Source of the DNA: Aldersonia kunmingensis | GTDB taxonomy: Bacteria > Actinomycetota > Actinomycetes > Mycobacteriales > Mycobacteriaceae | Assembly (NCBI RefSeq): GCF_001646865.1 | Contig: NZ_LRRB01000161.1 | Coordinates: 1-64,000 of the forward strand | DNA: 64,000 nucleotides | Reading direction: 5' to 3' | Shown: positions 53,467-62,568 of the stretch, one piece after another | Position numbering within the stretch: the stretch's first letter is position 1 | How the letters are laid out: the number at the start of each line of letters is the position of its first letter | Made by a program: the position numbers and the translations under genes | The notes under the pieces: generated by a model | The model's database searches: none | Told to the model about the DNA's origin: nothing | What the model saw: only the letters and a program-made list of their open reading frames with translations

Positions 53467-54737
53467 CAGAAACCCCTTCGCGCAATCTCATTCGCTTCCC
53501 GCTCCAGCTCCTCGCGGAAATCGGGGTGAGCTATGTCGATCAGCCGCCGGGCTCGCTCGGCCAGCGTTCGGCCTTTCAGTTCGGCGGCTCCGAACTCGGT
53601 GACGATCACATCCACATCGGATCGTGCGGTGGTGACAGGGCCCGACAGACGAGTCGTAATTCGGCTCACCGCACCATTTTTCGCGGTCGCGGGGAGAGCG
53701 ATGATGGCGTGCCCGCCGCGTGACCGTGCACCGCCGCGAACGAAATCCACCTGCCCGCCGGTACCGCCCAGATAGGCCGAACCGGTCTGCTCGGCGTTCA
53801 CCTGCCCGCCGAGGTCCACCTCGATCGCCGAGTTGACAGTGACGAGTCGGTCCAACTGGGCGAGCACACCGGCGTCGTGAGTGTAGGCGGTCGTGCACAT
53901 CTTCAAGGCAGGGTTGCGGTCGACGAACTCGTACAGCCGCTTGGTGCCGATCAGAGCACCCGTGATGGATACCCCGGTGTCGATCGGCTTGCGGGCGTTG
54001 GTGACAACACCCGCTTCGACCAGTTCGACCAGGGTGTCGCCCACCATTCCCGAGTGCACGCCGAGATCGCGACGGTCGTACAGGCGACGCAGCAGCGCAT
54101 CGGGCACCGCGCCCACCCCGACCTGGAGCACCGAGCCGTCCTCCACGAATTGCGCGGCGTGGGTGGCAATGGCCTCGTCGGTTTCGCTCATCCGCGCCGG
54201 CGCGACCTCCACCGGTGCGCGCGAAACCTTTACCGCACAATCGATCCGATCTGCAGGAAGCAATTCGCCATGCGTGTACGGCACCTGCTCGTTGACCTCG
54301 GCGATCACAACACGGGCCTTGGCGATGGCCGCCTGCATGTAGTCGCTGACCAGACCGAGGCTGTGATTGCCGTCGGCGTCGGCGGGGCTCACGGACACGA
54401 ATGCGATATCGCAGCCGAGAATCCCGTCGGTGATCATCGGACCGACCTGGCTCACATGGATCGGGATCACGTCGAGCTTGTGCTCCTTCGTGAGCGCGCG
54501 CAGTGTGCCGATCGCGCCCATGCTCGACACCCTGAAGCCTCGTACCGCTTCAGGAGTAAGAACGCCGGAGAAGCTGGTCGCGGTGAAAAGCGACAGGCCA
54601 CCGATCCGCTCTCCTTGTTCGATCAGTGCCTCGACCAAAGTCGTTGTCTCACCACATGCTTGGCCCATGACGATCCGGTCGCCGGGCCTGACGAACTCGG
54701 CCAGATCGAACTCGCCGAGGCCGTTCACAATCCTCAT
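53466..54737 (-). CDS. Acetyl-CoA hydrolase/4-hydroxybutyrate CoA-transferase family protein
   Basis: This 423-residue family I-type CoA-transferase has VGVGAVPDALL, LGVHSGMVGDTLVEL and NSAIEVDLGGQVNAEQ, the last carrying the catalytic Glu. It transfers CoA between acids, commonly from acetyl-CoA, or hydrolyses acyl-CoA. The ATG at 54737 overlaps the CaiB stop (ATGA); the long open frame upstream is antisense noise. Encoded beside a class III CoA-transferase, it points to acid activation or CoA recycling without ATP. Confidence 0.9.
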   Translation of the reverse strand: MRIVNGLGEFDLAEFVRPGDRIVMGQACGETTTLVEALIEQGERIGGLSLFTATSFSGVLTPEAVRGFRVSSMGAIGTLRALTKEHKLDVIPIHVSQVGPMITDGILGCDIAFVSVSPADADGNHSLGLVSDYMQAAIAKARVVIAEVNEQVPYTHGELLPADRIDCAVKVSRAPVEVAPARMSETDEAIATHAAQFVEDGSVLQVGVGAVPDALLRRLYDRRDLGVHSGMVGDTLVELVEAGVVTNARKPIDTGVSITGALIGTKRLYEFVDRNPALKMCTTAYTHDAGVLAQLDRLVTVNSAIEVDLGGQVNAEQTGSAYLGGTGGQVDFVRGGARSRGGHAIIALPATAKNGAVSRITTRLSGPVTTARSDVDVIVTEFGAAELKGRTLAERARRLIDIAHPDFREELEREANEIARRGF

Positions 54738-55909
54738 GCGTGGGTCGCCGAGTCGGACCAGGCGGACTGCGTTGCCCGGAGCTGTGCGGTGACATCCGCT
54801 GTGTTCTCGCCCAGGCGCGGGGCCGCCCCGTCGATTCGGCCGGGTGTCCGCGAAAACCATGTCGGCGGTCCGGGGAAGCGCACCGGGCCGTAGTCGGAAT
54901 CCACTGTCTCGAAAAGACCGACGTCGTTGAGGTGCGGATTGTCGAAGAGTTCGTCGAGGGTCCGCACGGGCGCGGCGGGAACGTGCAGGGATCCGAGCAA
55001 TTCGAGCCATTCTTTCGTAGTCCGCTGAAGGAAAGTCTCGCCGAGATGTGCGTACACGGTGTCGATCTGGCGCGCGCGTTGCTCGAGCGTGGCGAAATGG
55101 TCTCCGGCCCAGGGTGGTTTCACAGCGCCGATGAACGCGGCCCACTGCTTGTCGTTGTAGATCAGCGCGGAAACGTAGCCGTCCTTGGTGCGGTACGGCT
55201 TTCGGGCCGGAGTGAGTGCGCGCGGATAGGCGGCGGCGCCGAGCGGCGGCGTGAACATCGCGCCGTTGGCGTGCTCCACAAGCATGAACGCGGCCATCGT
55301 CTCGAACATGGACACCTCGACCTCTTGGCCCTCACCCGTGCGCTCGCGATGGAACAGCGCCATCGTGGTGGCGTAGAGCGCGGTGATGCCGGCGACCTTA
55401 TCGGCGATGATCGTCCCGACATACGAGGGCTCTCCGGTCAACTGCTCCTGCGCATACGGAATGCCGCACTCGGCCTGAATCGTGTCGTCGTAGGCGGGCT
55501 TATCCGCATCGCGCCCACGACGGCCGTACCCATAGCAGTTGGTGTAGACGATCGACGGGTTGATCGTGGCGACGTCGTCGTACCCGAAACCGAGCTTTGT
55601 GATCGCCTTGCCCCGCATCGAATGGATGAACACATCGGCACCATCGATAAGGGTTCGCAGTGTCGCCTTGCCCTCCTCGGTCTGCAGGTCGAGGACGACG
55701 CTGCGCTTGCCTCGGTTGACGTTGACGAAAACGCCGGCCATCCCGGGTTCCGGTCCGACGGAGATATAGCGGGTGTTGTCCCCGGCCGGGGGCTCGATCT
55801 TGATGACGTCGGCGCCCATGTCGGCCATGACCTGGGTGCAGTACGGCCCAAACACCATCGTCGTCAGATCGACGACCCGCACGCCGGCCAGCGGCCCGGT
55901 GTGTTCCAT
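54734..55909 (-). CDS. Class III (CaiB/BaiF) CoA-transferase
   Basis: This 391-residue protein has the CaiB/BaiF fold: GVRVVDLTTMVFGPYCTQ, MGADVIKIEPPAGD, LDLQTEEGK and YDDTIQAECG, where an Asp forms the aspartyl-CoA anhydride intermediate. Relatives move CoA to carnitine, bile acids, formate or methyl-branched acids (racemase MCR is also in this family). It leads the CaiB-CoA-transferase-crotonase operon, divergent from the ANL gene at 55988. A branched-acid CoA-transferase or alpha-methylacyl-CoA racemase-like role would suit the cluster. Confidence 0.92.
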   Translation of the reverse strand: MEHTGPLAGVRVVDLTTMVFGPYCTQVMADMGADVIKIEPPAGDNTRYISVGPEPGMAGVFVNVNRGKRSVVLDLQTEEGKATLRTLIDGADVFIHSMRGKAITKLGFGYDDVATINPSIVYTNCYGYGRRGRDADKPAYDDTIQAECGIPYAQEQLTGEPSYVGTIIADKVAGITALYATTMALFHRERTGEGQEVEVSMFETMAAFMLVEHANGAMFTPPLGAAAYPRALTPARKPYRTKDGYVSALIYNDKQWAAFIGAVKPPWAGDHFATLEQRARQIDTVYAHLGETFLQRTTKEWLELLGSLHVPAAPVRTLDELFDNPHLNDVGLFETVDSDYGPVRFPGPPTWFSRTPGRIDGAAPRLGENTADVTAQLRATQSAWSDSATHA

Positions 55910-55959
55910 TACGAGCGCCTACTTTCCTGGGAGACAGTCTTTCCGAGGCTATAGGATGA

Positions 55960-55973
55960 ATCCTTGCAAGGAT
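55960..55973. promoter_or_regulatory. Perfect 14-bp palindrome in a divergent promoter
   Basis: ATCCTTGCAAGGAT at 55960-55973 is fully self-complementary and lies between the divergent CaiB (start 55909) and ANL (start 55988) genes. It differs from the 21-bp operator and may serve another regulator. It is close to the ANL start, where it could block transcription or translation. Confidence 0.45.
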
Positions 55974-55987
55974 AGCGAGAATAGGGT

Positions 55988-57505
55988 TTGGTAGACCGCG
56001 TGAACGCTCCCGCGCCGATCGAATCGATCGCCCGTGTACTCGATGCTGCTCTCGCGGAACGCCCCGAGGCAACAGCGATCGTGGCGGCCTCCGGGTCCTG
56101 GACCTATACCGAACTCAATGCGGAGGCCGAGCGCGCTGCGGCGGCGCTGTGGTCGCTCGGCGTGCGCCCCGGCGACCGGGTCGCAGCCTGCCTGCCCAAT
56201 GATCTCGACATCGTCGCGGCATTCCACGGCGCCGCGCGCATCGGTGCGATCTGGGCCGGCATCGGCGAGGCGCTCAGCGTTTCCGAGCAACAGCACCTGC
56301 GCGAACTGGTCGACCCGAAGGTCGTGCTGGCCGGCCCGCGCTGCTTGCTGGACGGGCCGACCTGCGTCGACCTCGACCGGTGGGCCGCGCTGCGCACGAA
56401 CGCGGATTCCGCGCCGCATGTCGACGTTGATCTCGACGCACCCGCCGGTATTGCCTTCACCAGCGGCACCTCGGGCACACCCAAGGCCGTCGTACACAGC
56501 CAGCGCAATCTCCTGCTGCCCGGTGCCGCCTTGGTCGCGACACGTGGTTGGGGTCCCGACCTTCGCAAGGGCGACAGCTTCCCGCTGACGATTCTGAATC
56601 TGATGGTGCTGTCCACGCTGCTCACCGCCCAGGCCGGCGGATGCGCGGTGATCATGGACCGCCGCGACGTCGATGGGGTCGCCGAGTGGATCGCCGAGCA
56701 TCGCGTGACCGTGTGGAACGGCGCGCCGGCGCAGCTGTTCGATATGGCGAAGCGCCCGCACCTCGACCTCAGCTCGCTCCGCGAGGTCTGGAGCGGCGGT
56801 AGCGACACCCCGGATGCACTGCGCCGCGCTTTCGCCGCCACACATGGAATCATTCCGCGCGCGACGTATGGGCTCACCGAGGCGCCGACCGTGGTCGCTA
56901 TCGATCCGGCAGGCGAGGACTGGCGTCCCGGCGCGAGCGGATGTGCACTCCCCCACTTCGATGTTGCCGCCTACGACGATGATGGCAACCGCCTGCCGGC
57001 CGGCGAACTCGGTGAGCTGCGAATCGCAGGCAGCACCGAAGGCCCGTGGGCCGGGCGCTGGACACCCCTGCTCGGCTACTGGGCCGATGGCGGCGTGCAC
57101 CCGGCGGAGTCCGGACCGTTTCCTACCGGCGACGTTGGCACCGTCACCGAGGACGGCTGGCTGAGCGTGCTGGACCGCAAGAAGCTCGTCATCATCCGCG
57201 GCGGGGCCAATGTGTACCCGCTCGAGGTCGAGCGCGTCCTCGCCACCCATCCCGAGGTGGCGAAGGTCGCGGTATGCCCTGTGCCGGACGAGCGGCTGGG
57301 ACAACGGGTTGCTGCGGTCGTCGAATCCGCCTCTCCGGGAATCGACTTCGACGCGCTCGCCGACCTATGTCGACGCGAGCTGGCGGCGTACAAGGTGCCC
57401 GAGGTGTGGGCCCAAGTCGACGCGTTGCCGCTCAACGCAATGGGCAAGATCCAGCGCACGGAGTTGCCTGCGCTGCTCGACAGCGTCGGAGGGCGGTCCG
57501 AGTGA
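55988..57505 (+). CDS. Acyl-CoA ligase (class I adenylate-forming)
   Basis: This 505-residue ligase has the P-loop TSGTSGTPKAVVHSQ (Ala in place of the final Gly), A5 motif TYGLTEAPTVV, hinge DRKKLVIIRGGANVYPLEVE and C-terminal Lys in NAMGKIQRTEL. These are canonical features of medium-chain and cyclic acid CoA ligases. TTG at 55988 is given; GTG at 56000 is possible and neither has a strong ribosome site. The stop overlaps the SDR start (GTGA). It is divergent from CaiB across the 14-bp palindrome. Confidence 0.88.
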   Translation: MVDRVNAPAPIESIARVLDAALAERPEATAIVAASGSWTYTELNAEAERAAAALWSLGVRPGDRVAACLPNDLDIVAAFHGAARIGAIWAGIGEALSVSEQQHLRELVDPKVVLAGPRCLLDGPTCVDLDRWAALRTNADSAPHVDVDLDAPAGIAFTSGTSGTPKAVVHSQRNLLLPGAALVATRGWGPDLRKGDSFPLTILNLMVLSTLLTAQAGGCAVIMDRRDVDGVAEWIAEHRVTVWNGAPAQLFDMAKRPHLDLSSLREVWSGGSDTPDALRRAFAATHGIIPRATYGLTEAPTVVAIDPAGEDWRPGASGCALPHFDVAAYDDDGNRLPAGELGELRIAGSTEGPWAGRWTPLLGYWADGGVHPAESGPFPTGDVGTVTEDGWLSVLDRKKLVIIRGGANVYPLEVERVLATHPEVAKVAVCPVPDERLGQRVAAVVESASPGIDFDALADLCRRELAAYKVPEVWAQVDALPLNAMGKIQRTELPALLDSVGGRSE

Positions 57506-58278
57506 CCACGAATTCGCCAATCACACCACCGTCTTTTGGGCTCGATGGCCGGGTCGCGATCGTCACCGGAGCATCATCCGGACTCGGAGCGGCGGTGGCG
57601 CGCTCGCTCGCCTCGCTCGGGGCTCGGGTCGCTGTTGTGGCGCGGCGCTACGACAAGCTCGCCGAACTCGCCACGCAGATCGACGGACTCGCGGTCGCCT
57701 GCGACTTGTCCGATCTCGACGCGGTCGGCACGGTCGTGCCTGAAGTGGTGGCGGGCCTCGGTCCACCAGCGATCCTCGTCAACGCCGCCGGGACCATGTT
57801 CAGCTACGAACCCGCCGAGTCCGAACCGGTGGACGCACTGCGCAAGACCATGGACCTCAATCTGCTCGCGCCGTTCCTGCTCGCGCAGGGCGTGTTTCCG
57901 CATATGTGTGCCGGGGGCGGCGGGTCGATCGTCAATATCTCCTCGATCAGCGGCCGCGTCGGCATTCCCGGTATCCCGCAGGCGTCGTACGCAGCGAGCA
58001 AGGCAGGCCTGTCCGGTCTGACATCGGAGCTTGCCATCCAGTGGGCCCGGCATTCGATCCGCGTGAACACCGTCGCGCCCGGCTTCTTCCGCAGTGAGAT
58101 CACTGGTCCGCTCTATGACGCGGAGCGGTCCCTCGAGTACTTGCGGCGCAATACTCCGCTGCCCAAGGAGGGCACGGCTAACGACATCGTGGGCGCGGTC
58201 ATGTGGCTCGCCGGCGACGCGGGAAGTTACGTCACAGGCCAGACGATCGTGGTCGACGGCGGCTGGACAGCGCGCTGA
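57502..58278 (+). CDS. Short-chain dehydrogenase/reductase
   Basis: This 258-residue SDR has GASSGLG, NAAGT, Ser in NISSISGRVG and YAASK, with VDGGWTAR at the C-terminus. The pattern is of the gluconate 5-dehydrogenase/FabG-like group. Its GTG overlaps the ligase stop (GTGA), so both are coupled. It probably oxidises a 3-hydroxyacyl-CoA or reduces a ketone. A gap of 122 bases separates it from the AcuI-like reductase. Confidence 0.9.
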   Translation: MTTNSPITPPSFGLDGRVAIVTGASSGLGAAVARSLASLGARVAVVARRYDKLAELATQIDGLAVACDLSDLDAVGTVVPEVVAGLGPPAILVNAAGTMFSYEPAESEPVDALRKTMDLNLLAPFLLAQGVFPHMCAGGGGSIVNISSISGRVGIPGIPQASYAASKAGLSGLTSELAIQWARHSIRVNTVAPGFFRSEITGPLYDAERSLEYLRRNTPLPKEGTANDIVGAVMWLAGDAGSYVTGQTIVVDGGWTAR

Positions 58279-58400
58279 CCACGATGTTGACACCATTCTC
58301 CATCCATGCAAACCTTATAAGTAATGAACGGAAACGGGATTCTCGTTTCCGCCTCCCGTCCCGGCGTCCGTGAGACGGTTCGAGAAAGGAACTCCCCCAA

Positions 58401-59384
58401 GTGTTTTCGGCGATTCTGATCGACAAGGACGAGTCCGGGCAGCGGGTCTCGCAGACCAGCATCGACGATGCGAGCCTTCCCGAGGGTGACGTCACCATCG
58501 ACGTCGAGTACTCGACGCTGAACTACAAGGACGCCCTGGCGATCACCGGCAAGTCGCCAATTGTGCGGAAGTTCCCGCTGGTGCCCGGCATCGACGTTGC
58601 CGGCGTCGTCACCGAGAGCAGCCACGCGGACTGGTCGGCCGGTGACCGCGTCGTCTTGAACGGCTGGGGTGTCGGGGAGTCCCACTCGGGCGGGTTCGCG
58701 CAGCGTGCGCGCGTCAACGGCGACTGGCTCGTCCCACTCCCCTCCGCTTTCACATCGCGCCAGGCGATGGCGATCGGCACCGCCGGCTACACCGCGAGCC
58801 TCTGCGTCGACGCGCTGCTGAAGTTCGGTGTGACGCCCGACCAGGGCGAGGTGCTCGTCACCGGCGCCACCGGCGGCGTGGGCAGTGTCGCGATCGCGTT
58901 GCTGACCAAGGCCGGTTTCACCGTGGCCGCGTCCACCGGCAAGACCAGTGAGGTCGAGTACCTGCAGAAACTCGGCGCAACGACCGTGGTCGATCGCGCC
59001 GAGCTCGCCGAGAAGGGCAAGCCGCTGCAGAAGGAGCGTTGGGCGGCCGTCGTCGACTCGGTCGGCAGCCACACCCTCGCCAACGCCGCAGCCCAAACCC
59101 GTTACGGCGGAGCCGTTGCCGCGTGCGGTCTCGCGCAGGGCATGGACTTCCCTGCCACTGTTGCGCCGCTCATCCTTCGTGGTGTCTCACTGCTCGGCGT
59201 CGACAGCGTCATGGCGCCCAAGCCGCGCCGTCTCGCCGCATGGGATCGGCTGGCGCGTGATCTGGACCCCGCCGTGCTCGACGACATCGCCAGCGAGGTC
59301 GCACTCGACGGTGTCATCGCTGCCGCGAGCGACCTGATGGACGGCAAGGTCCGCGGCCGCATCGTCATCGACGTGAATCGCTGA
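58401..59384 (+). CDS. MDR family oxidoreductase, AcuI/YhdH-like (acryloyl-CoA reductase)
   Basis: This 327-residue zinc-free medium-chain reductase has [20 protein letters not shown] and [13 protein letters not shown], the NADPH-binding [14 protein letters not shown], and a C-terminal ending typical of YhdH/AcuI. Members reduce acryloyl-CoA to propionyl-CoA or quinones with NADPH. In this context it may reduce a short or conjugated enoyl-CoA. GTG start with AAGGA upstream. It is followed after nine bases by the MaoC-like hydratase. Confidence 0.9.
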   Translation: MFSAILIDKDESGQRVSQTSIDDASLPEGDVTIDVEYSTLNYKDALAITGKSPIVRKFPLVPGIDVAGVVTESSHADWSAGDRVVLNGWGVGESHSGGFAQRARVNGDWLVPLPSAFTSRQAMAIGTAGYTASLCVDALLKFGVTPDQGEVLVTGATGGVGSVAIALLTKAGFTVAASTGKTSEVEYLQKLGATTVVDRAELAEKGKPLQKERWAAVVDSVGSHTLANAAAQTRYGGAVAACGLAQGMDFPATVAPLILRGVSLLGVDSVMAPKPRRLAAWDRLARDLDPAVLDDIASEVALDGVIAAASDLMDGKVRGRIVIDVNR

Positions 59385-59393
59385 GGAGCACAC

Positions 59394-60596
59394 ATGGCAA
59401 CGAGGAAATCCGCCGCGACCCCCAAGAAGGTCGAGCTCGACCTCTCGGATGTCGACCACCGCGTCGGTCAGCCCATCGGCGGCGGCCAGCAGTGGGAGCC
59501 GTGCAGCCCCTCCGATATCCGTCGCTGGGTGATGGCGCTCGACTACCCGAACCCGCTGCACTGGGACACGGAGTTCGCCCGCAACTCCAAGTTCGGTGGC
59601 CTCATTGCGCCGCAGTCGATCTGCGTGGCACTGGACTACGGACACGGAGCGGCACCCGCCTGCGTGGGGCGGATCGAGGGTAGCCACCTGATCTTCGGTG
59701 GCGAGGAGTGGTGGTTCTATGGCGTACCGGTTCGCCCGGGCGACAAGCTGTTTCAAGACCGGCGCTTCCTGGACTACAAGGTGGCCGACACGAAGTTTGC
59801 CGGGCCGACCCTGTTCCAGCGTGGCGAGACCATTCACAAGAACCAGCACGGTGCGCTGGTGGCCCGCGAACACGCCACGTCCATCCGCTACATCGCCGAA
59901 GAGGCGAACAAGCGCGGCATGTACGACAACGCGCTCGGTGAGATCAAGCGGTGGACCCAGGAAGAGCTCATCGCGATCGAAAAGCTGCGCTACGACTGGC
60001 TGATGTCGAACCGGCTGGGTATCTCGCCGCATTTCGATGAAGTCAAGGTCGGTGACACGTTGCCGCGTCGCGTCGTCGGCCCGCACAGCGTCGCCACTTT
60101 CACCACCGAGTACCGCGCCTTCCTGTTCAACATCTGGGGAACCTTCCACTGGACCGCACCCGAGGGCATCGAGGATCCGTGGGTGTACCAGGATCCGGGC
60201 TGGACCGAGGGATTCGCCTTCGACGAAGAGGGCGCCAAGATTGATCCGCGGCTGCGCGACGGCCTCTATGTCGGCCCGTCCCGTGGTCACATCGACGGTG
60301 ACAAAGCCGGCGAGGTGGGCATGTCGCGCGCCTACGGCTACGGCGCCACGATGGGCGGTTGGTGCACCGATTACCTGGCGTACTGGGCCGGTCACGATGG
60401 CATGGTGCGTCATAGCAAGGCCGACTTCCGCCTGCCCGCGTTCGAGGGCGACGTGACGTACTTCGACGCCGAAATCATCGGCAAGCAGGAGCAGTCGGAG
60501 TGGGGCGTGCCGCTGGTGCAGATCGAACTGCGCCTCACCAATCAGGACGGCGGCACACTCGTGAAGTGCACCGCCGAGGTCGAACTTCCGCGATAA
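59394..60596 (+). CDS. MaoC-like (hydratase 2) double-hotdog protein
   Basis: This 400-residue protein contains the hydratase-2 motif at D50-x2-N53-P54-x-H56 followed by FARNSKFGGLIAPQ, giving a (R)-specific 2-enoyl-CoA hydratase active site in the N-terminal hotdog. A second hotdog likely spans about 210-400 (VVGPHSVATFTTEYRAF; EGDVTYFDAEIIGKQ). Length and layout suggest the two-domain FAS1-like/MaoC arrangement of ChsH1/ChsH2-type hydratases, in a single chain. It lies 23 bases before a FadD gene. It probably hydrates a bulky enoyl-CoA. Confidence 0.87.
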   Translation: MATRKSAATPKKVELDLSDVDHRVGQPIGGGQQWEPCSPSDIRRWVMALDYPNPLHWDTEFARNSKFGGLIAPQSICVALDYGHGAAPACVGRIEGSHLIFGGEEWWFYGVPVRPGDKLFQDRRFLDYKVADTKFAGPTLFQRGETIHKNQHGALVAREHATSIRYIAEEANKRGMYDNALGEIKRWTQEELIAIEKLRYDWLMSNRLGISPHFDEVKVGDTLPRRVVGPHSVATFTTEYRAFLFNIWGTFHWTAPEGIEDPWVYQDPGWTEGFAFDEEGAKIDPRLRDGLYVGPSRGHIDGDKAGEVGMSRAYGYGATMGGWCTDYLAYWAGHDGMVRHSKADFRLPAFEGDVTYFDAEIIGKQEQSEWGVPLVQIELRLTNQDGGTLVKCTAEVELPR

Positions 60597-60619
60597 GCAC
60601 GTCGACAAGGGCGGGTGCA

Positions 60620-62335
60620 ATGACGGCGACGGGTACCGAGACAGTGAATTCTGCGTCGAATCTCGTTCAGCAGCAGCATTTTTCGATCGCCAGCGGTCCG
60701 CCGCTGGCGGACGAGCCGGGCCTGGGCACGCTCACGCTGCCCGGGTTGTTGCGCGAGGTCACCACGCAGTTCGGTGATCGCGAGGCGCTCGTCGCCGGAG
60801 ATGTTCGGTGGACCTACAACGACTTGTGGGAACGTTCCATCGAGGTGGCGCGCGCGCTGCGCGCCGCGGGCATCGGCAAGGACGGCCGCGTCGGCATCCT
60901 GATGACCAACCGTCCGGAGTGGCTGACCGGGCTGTTCGGCACCGCGCTTGCCGGCGGCGTGGCCGTCACGCTCAGCACCTTCTCCACGCCTGACGAGCTC
61001 GAATACCTGCTCGACGTGTCCGCCATCTCGGTGCTGCTTTTCGAACGCCGGATCCTCAAGCGCGACTTCGCCGACGTCCTGACCGGCCTCGAACCGCAGC
61101 TCGAGGTGGCGGCACCCGGCGAAATCGCCTCGGCGAAATACCCGTTCCTGCGCCACGTCGTCGCGGTCGACGACACCCCCGGCGGTGCAATCGAAGGCTG
61201 GGACAGCTTCCTCGCACGGGGCGACAGCGAGTCCCGTGACCTGGTTGAGGAAACCGCTGCGCGTACCCGGCCGAGCGATGCCGCCGTGCTGTTCTTCTCC
61301 TCGGGTTCGACGAGCAAACCGAAGGGAATTCTCAGCGCGCACCGGGGTGTGTCCATCCAAATGTGGCGCTTCGCACGGATATTCGACCTCAGCCCCAAGG
61401 ACGACGTGCGCTGCTGGACGGCGAATGGGTTCTTCTGGTCGGGCAACTTCGGCATGGCTGTGGGCACCACGCTCTCCGCCGGCGGGTCCCTCGTGCTGCA
61501 GTCCGGTTTCGAGGCCACCGCAGCACTCGAACTCATGCAGGCGGAGCGGGTCAATTTCCTCGTCGCCTGGCCGCACCAGTGGGCTCAGCTGCAGACCGCA
61601 CCGAACTGGCCAGATGTCGATCTGAGCGCGATGAAGTACGTGGATACCAACTCGCCGGTCGCACAGCACCCCACGGTGTCCACCACCTACACCGAGCCGC
61701 TGCAGGCATACGGCAACACCGAAACCTTCACGATCACTTCGTGCTACCCGGCCAACACACCGGTTGATGTCCACGGCAACAGCAGCGGCAAACCGTTGCC
61801 CGGCAATACGATCCGAGTGGTCGATCCGTTGAGCGGTGAGGTCGTCCCGATCGGCGAACGTGGCGAGATCTGCGTCAAAGGCCCGACCCTCATGCTCGGC
61901 TACCTGGGCACCCCACTCGACGAGACGCTCGACGGCGAGGGCTTCCTGCACACCGGAGACGGCGGGTACCTCGACGACACCGGACGGCTGTTCTGGGAAG
62001 GCCGGCTGACCGACATCATCAAGACCGGCGGGGCGAACGTCTCCCCGGTCGAGGTCGACGATGCACTCGAAACGCATCCGGCCGTGAAATTGGGCCGTAC
62101 CGTCGGCATTCCGCACGAGACCCTCGGTGAGCTGGTCGTGGCGTGCGTCGTGCCGCTGGACGGAATCGTGGTTGACGCGGACGACATTCGCGCGTTCCTC
62201 AAGGAGCGCCTGGCCAGCTACAAGGTCCCGCGCGAGGTGCTGTTCTTCGACTCCTCGGAAATGGCCCAGACCGGCAGCGCGAAGATCAAGTCGAGTGAGC
62301 TGCGGGAGTTGGCGGCCAAGCGCTTGTCGGAGTAG
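60620..62335 (+). CDS. Acyl-CoA ligase (class I adenylate-forming)
   Basis: This 571-residue ligase has the P-loop FSSGSTSKPKGILSAHRG, the A5 region AYGNTETFTITS, hinge GRLTDIIKTGGANVSPVEVD and C-terminal Lys in QTGSAKIKSSEL. It is longer at the N-terminus than its neighbours. ATG at 60620 follows AAGGGCGGG. It ends the MDR-MaoC-FadD unit and is followed by a hairpin. It may activate a shorter acid produced later in the pathway, but its substrate cannot be read from sequence. Confidence 0.9.
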   Translation: MTATGTETVNSASNLVQQQHFSIASGPPLADEPGLGTLTLPGLLREVTTQFGDREALVAGDVRWTYNDLWERSIEVARALRAAGIGKDGRVGILMTNRPEWLTGLFGTALAGGVAVTLSTFSTPDELEYLLDVSAISVLLFERRILKRDFADVLTGLEPQLEVAAPGEIASAKYPFLRHVVAVDDTPGGAIEGWDSFLARGDSESRDLVEETAARTRPSDAAVLFFSSGSTSKPKGILSAHRGVSIQMWRFARIFDLSPKDDVRCWTANGFFWSGNFGMAVGTTLSAGGSLVLQSGFEATAALELMQAERVNFLVAWPHQWAQLQTAPNWPDVDLSAMKYVDTNSPVAQHPTVSTTYTEPLQAYGNTETFTITSCYPANTPVDVHGNSSGKPLPGNTIRVVDPLSGEVVPIGERGEICVKGPTLMLGYLGTPLDETLDGEGFLHTGDGGYLDDTGRLFWEGRLTDIIKTGGANVSPVEVDDALETHPAVKLGRTVGIPHETLGELVVACVVPLDGIVVDADDIRAFLKERLASYKVPREVLFFDSSEMAQTGSAKIKSSELRELAAKRLSE

Positions 62336-62357
62336 GCGGTGCAACGCTGAACGCCAT

Positions 62358-62413
62358 CGCCCACTTTTCGCTCTGGTGCGCGGGAACCCACGTGATCGTG
62401 AGAAAAGTGGGCG
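62358..62413. terminator. Hairpin between convergent genes
   Basis: A 12-bp inverted repeat (CGCCCACTTTTC at 62358-62369, complement at 62402-62413) encloses a 32-base loop, 22 bases after the FadD stop. A second hairpin, CGCGCATG (62467-62474) with CATGCGCG (62481-62488), lies nearer the convergent acyl-CoA dehydrogenase stop at 62569. Between 62414 and 62568 no gene is supported. Confidence 0.6.
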
Positions 62414-62568
62414 GTGAGGTTCACGTCATCCGCAACAGGCCGTTGGCGCGCACCTCTTCAAGCCAGCGCGCATGCCCAGACATGCGCGAGCACACGAAAA
62501 GTGCGCGATCACAAGAAAACTCAACGAAGTAGCGTGCAGTCGGCGCCCCCTGGTCGCCGCCCGCACAG

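Noticed and set aside
53466-55145. N-terminal extension of the CoA-transferase to 559 residues
   Set aside because: The extension is antisense-frame noise within the CaiB gene; the ATG at 54737 overlaps the CaiB stop as expected for a coupled start.
58302-58400. Operator or riboswitch before the AcuI-like gene
   Set aside because: The region has a partial match to the 14-bp palindrome and an AT-rich stretch, but no clear dyad or stable structure.
62414-62568. Small gene or gene remnant between the hairpin and the acyl-CoA dehydrogenase
   Set aside because: Short minus-strand frames, one ending in WLEEVRANGLLRMT, look partly coding, but no start, ribosome site or family could be found.
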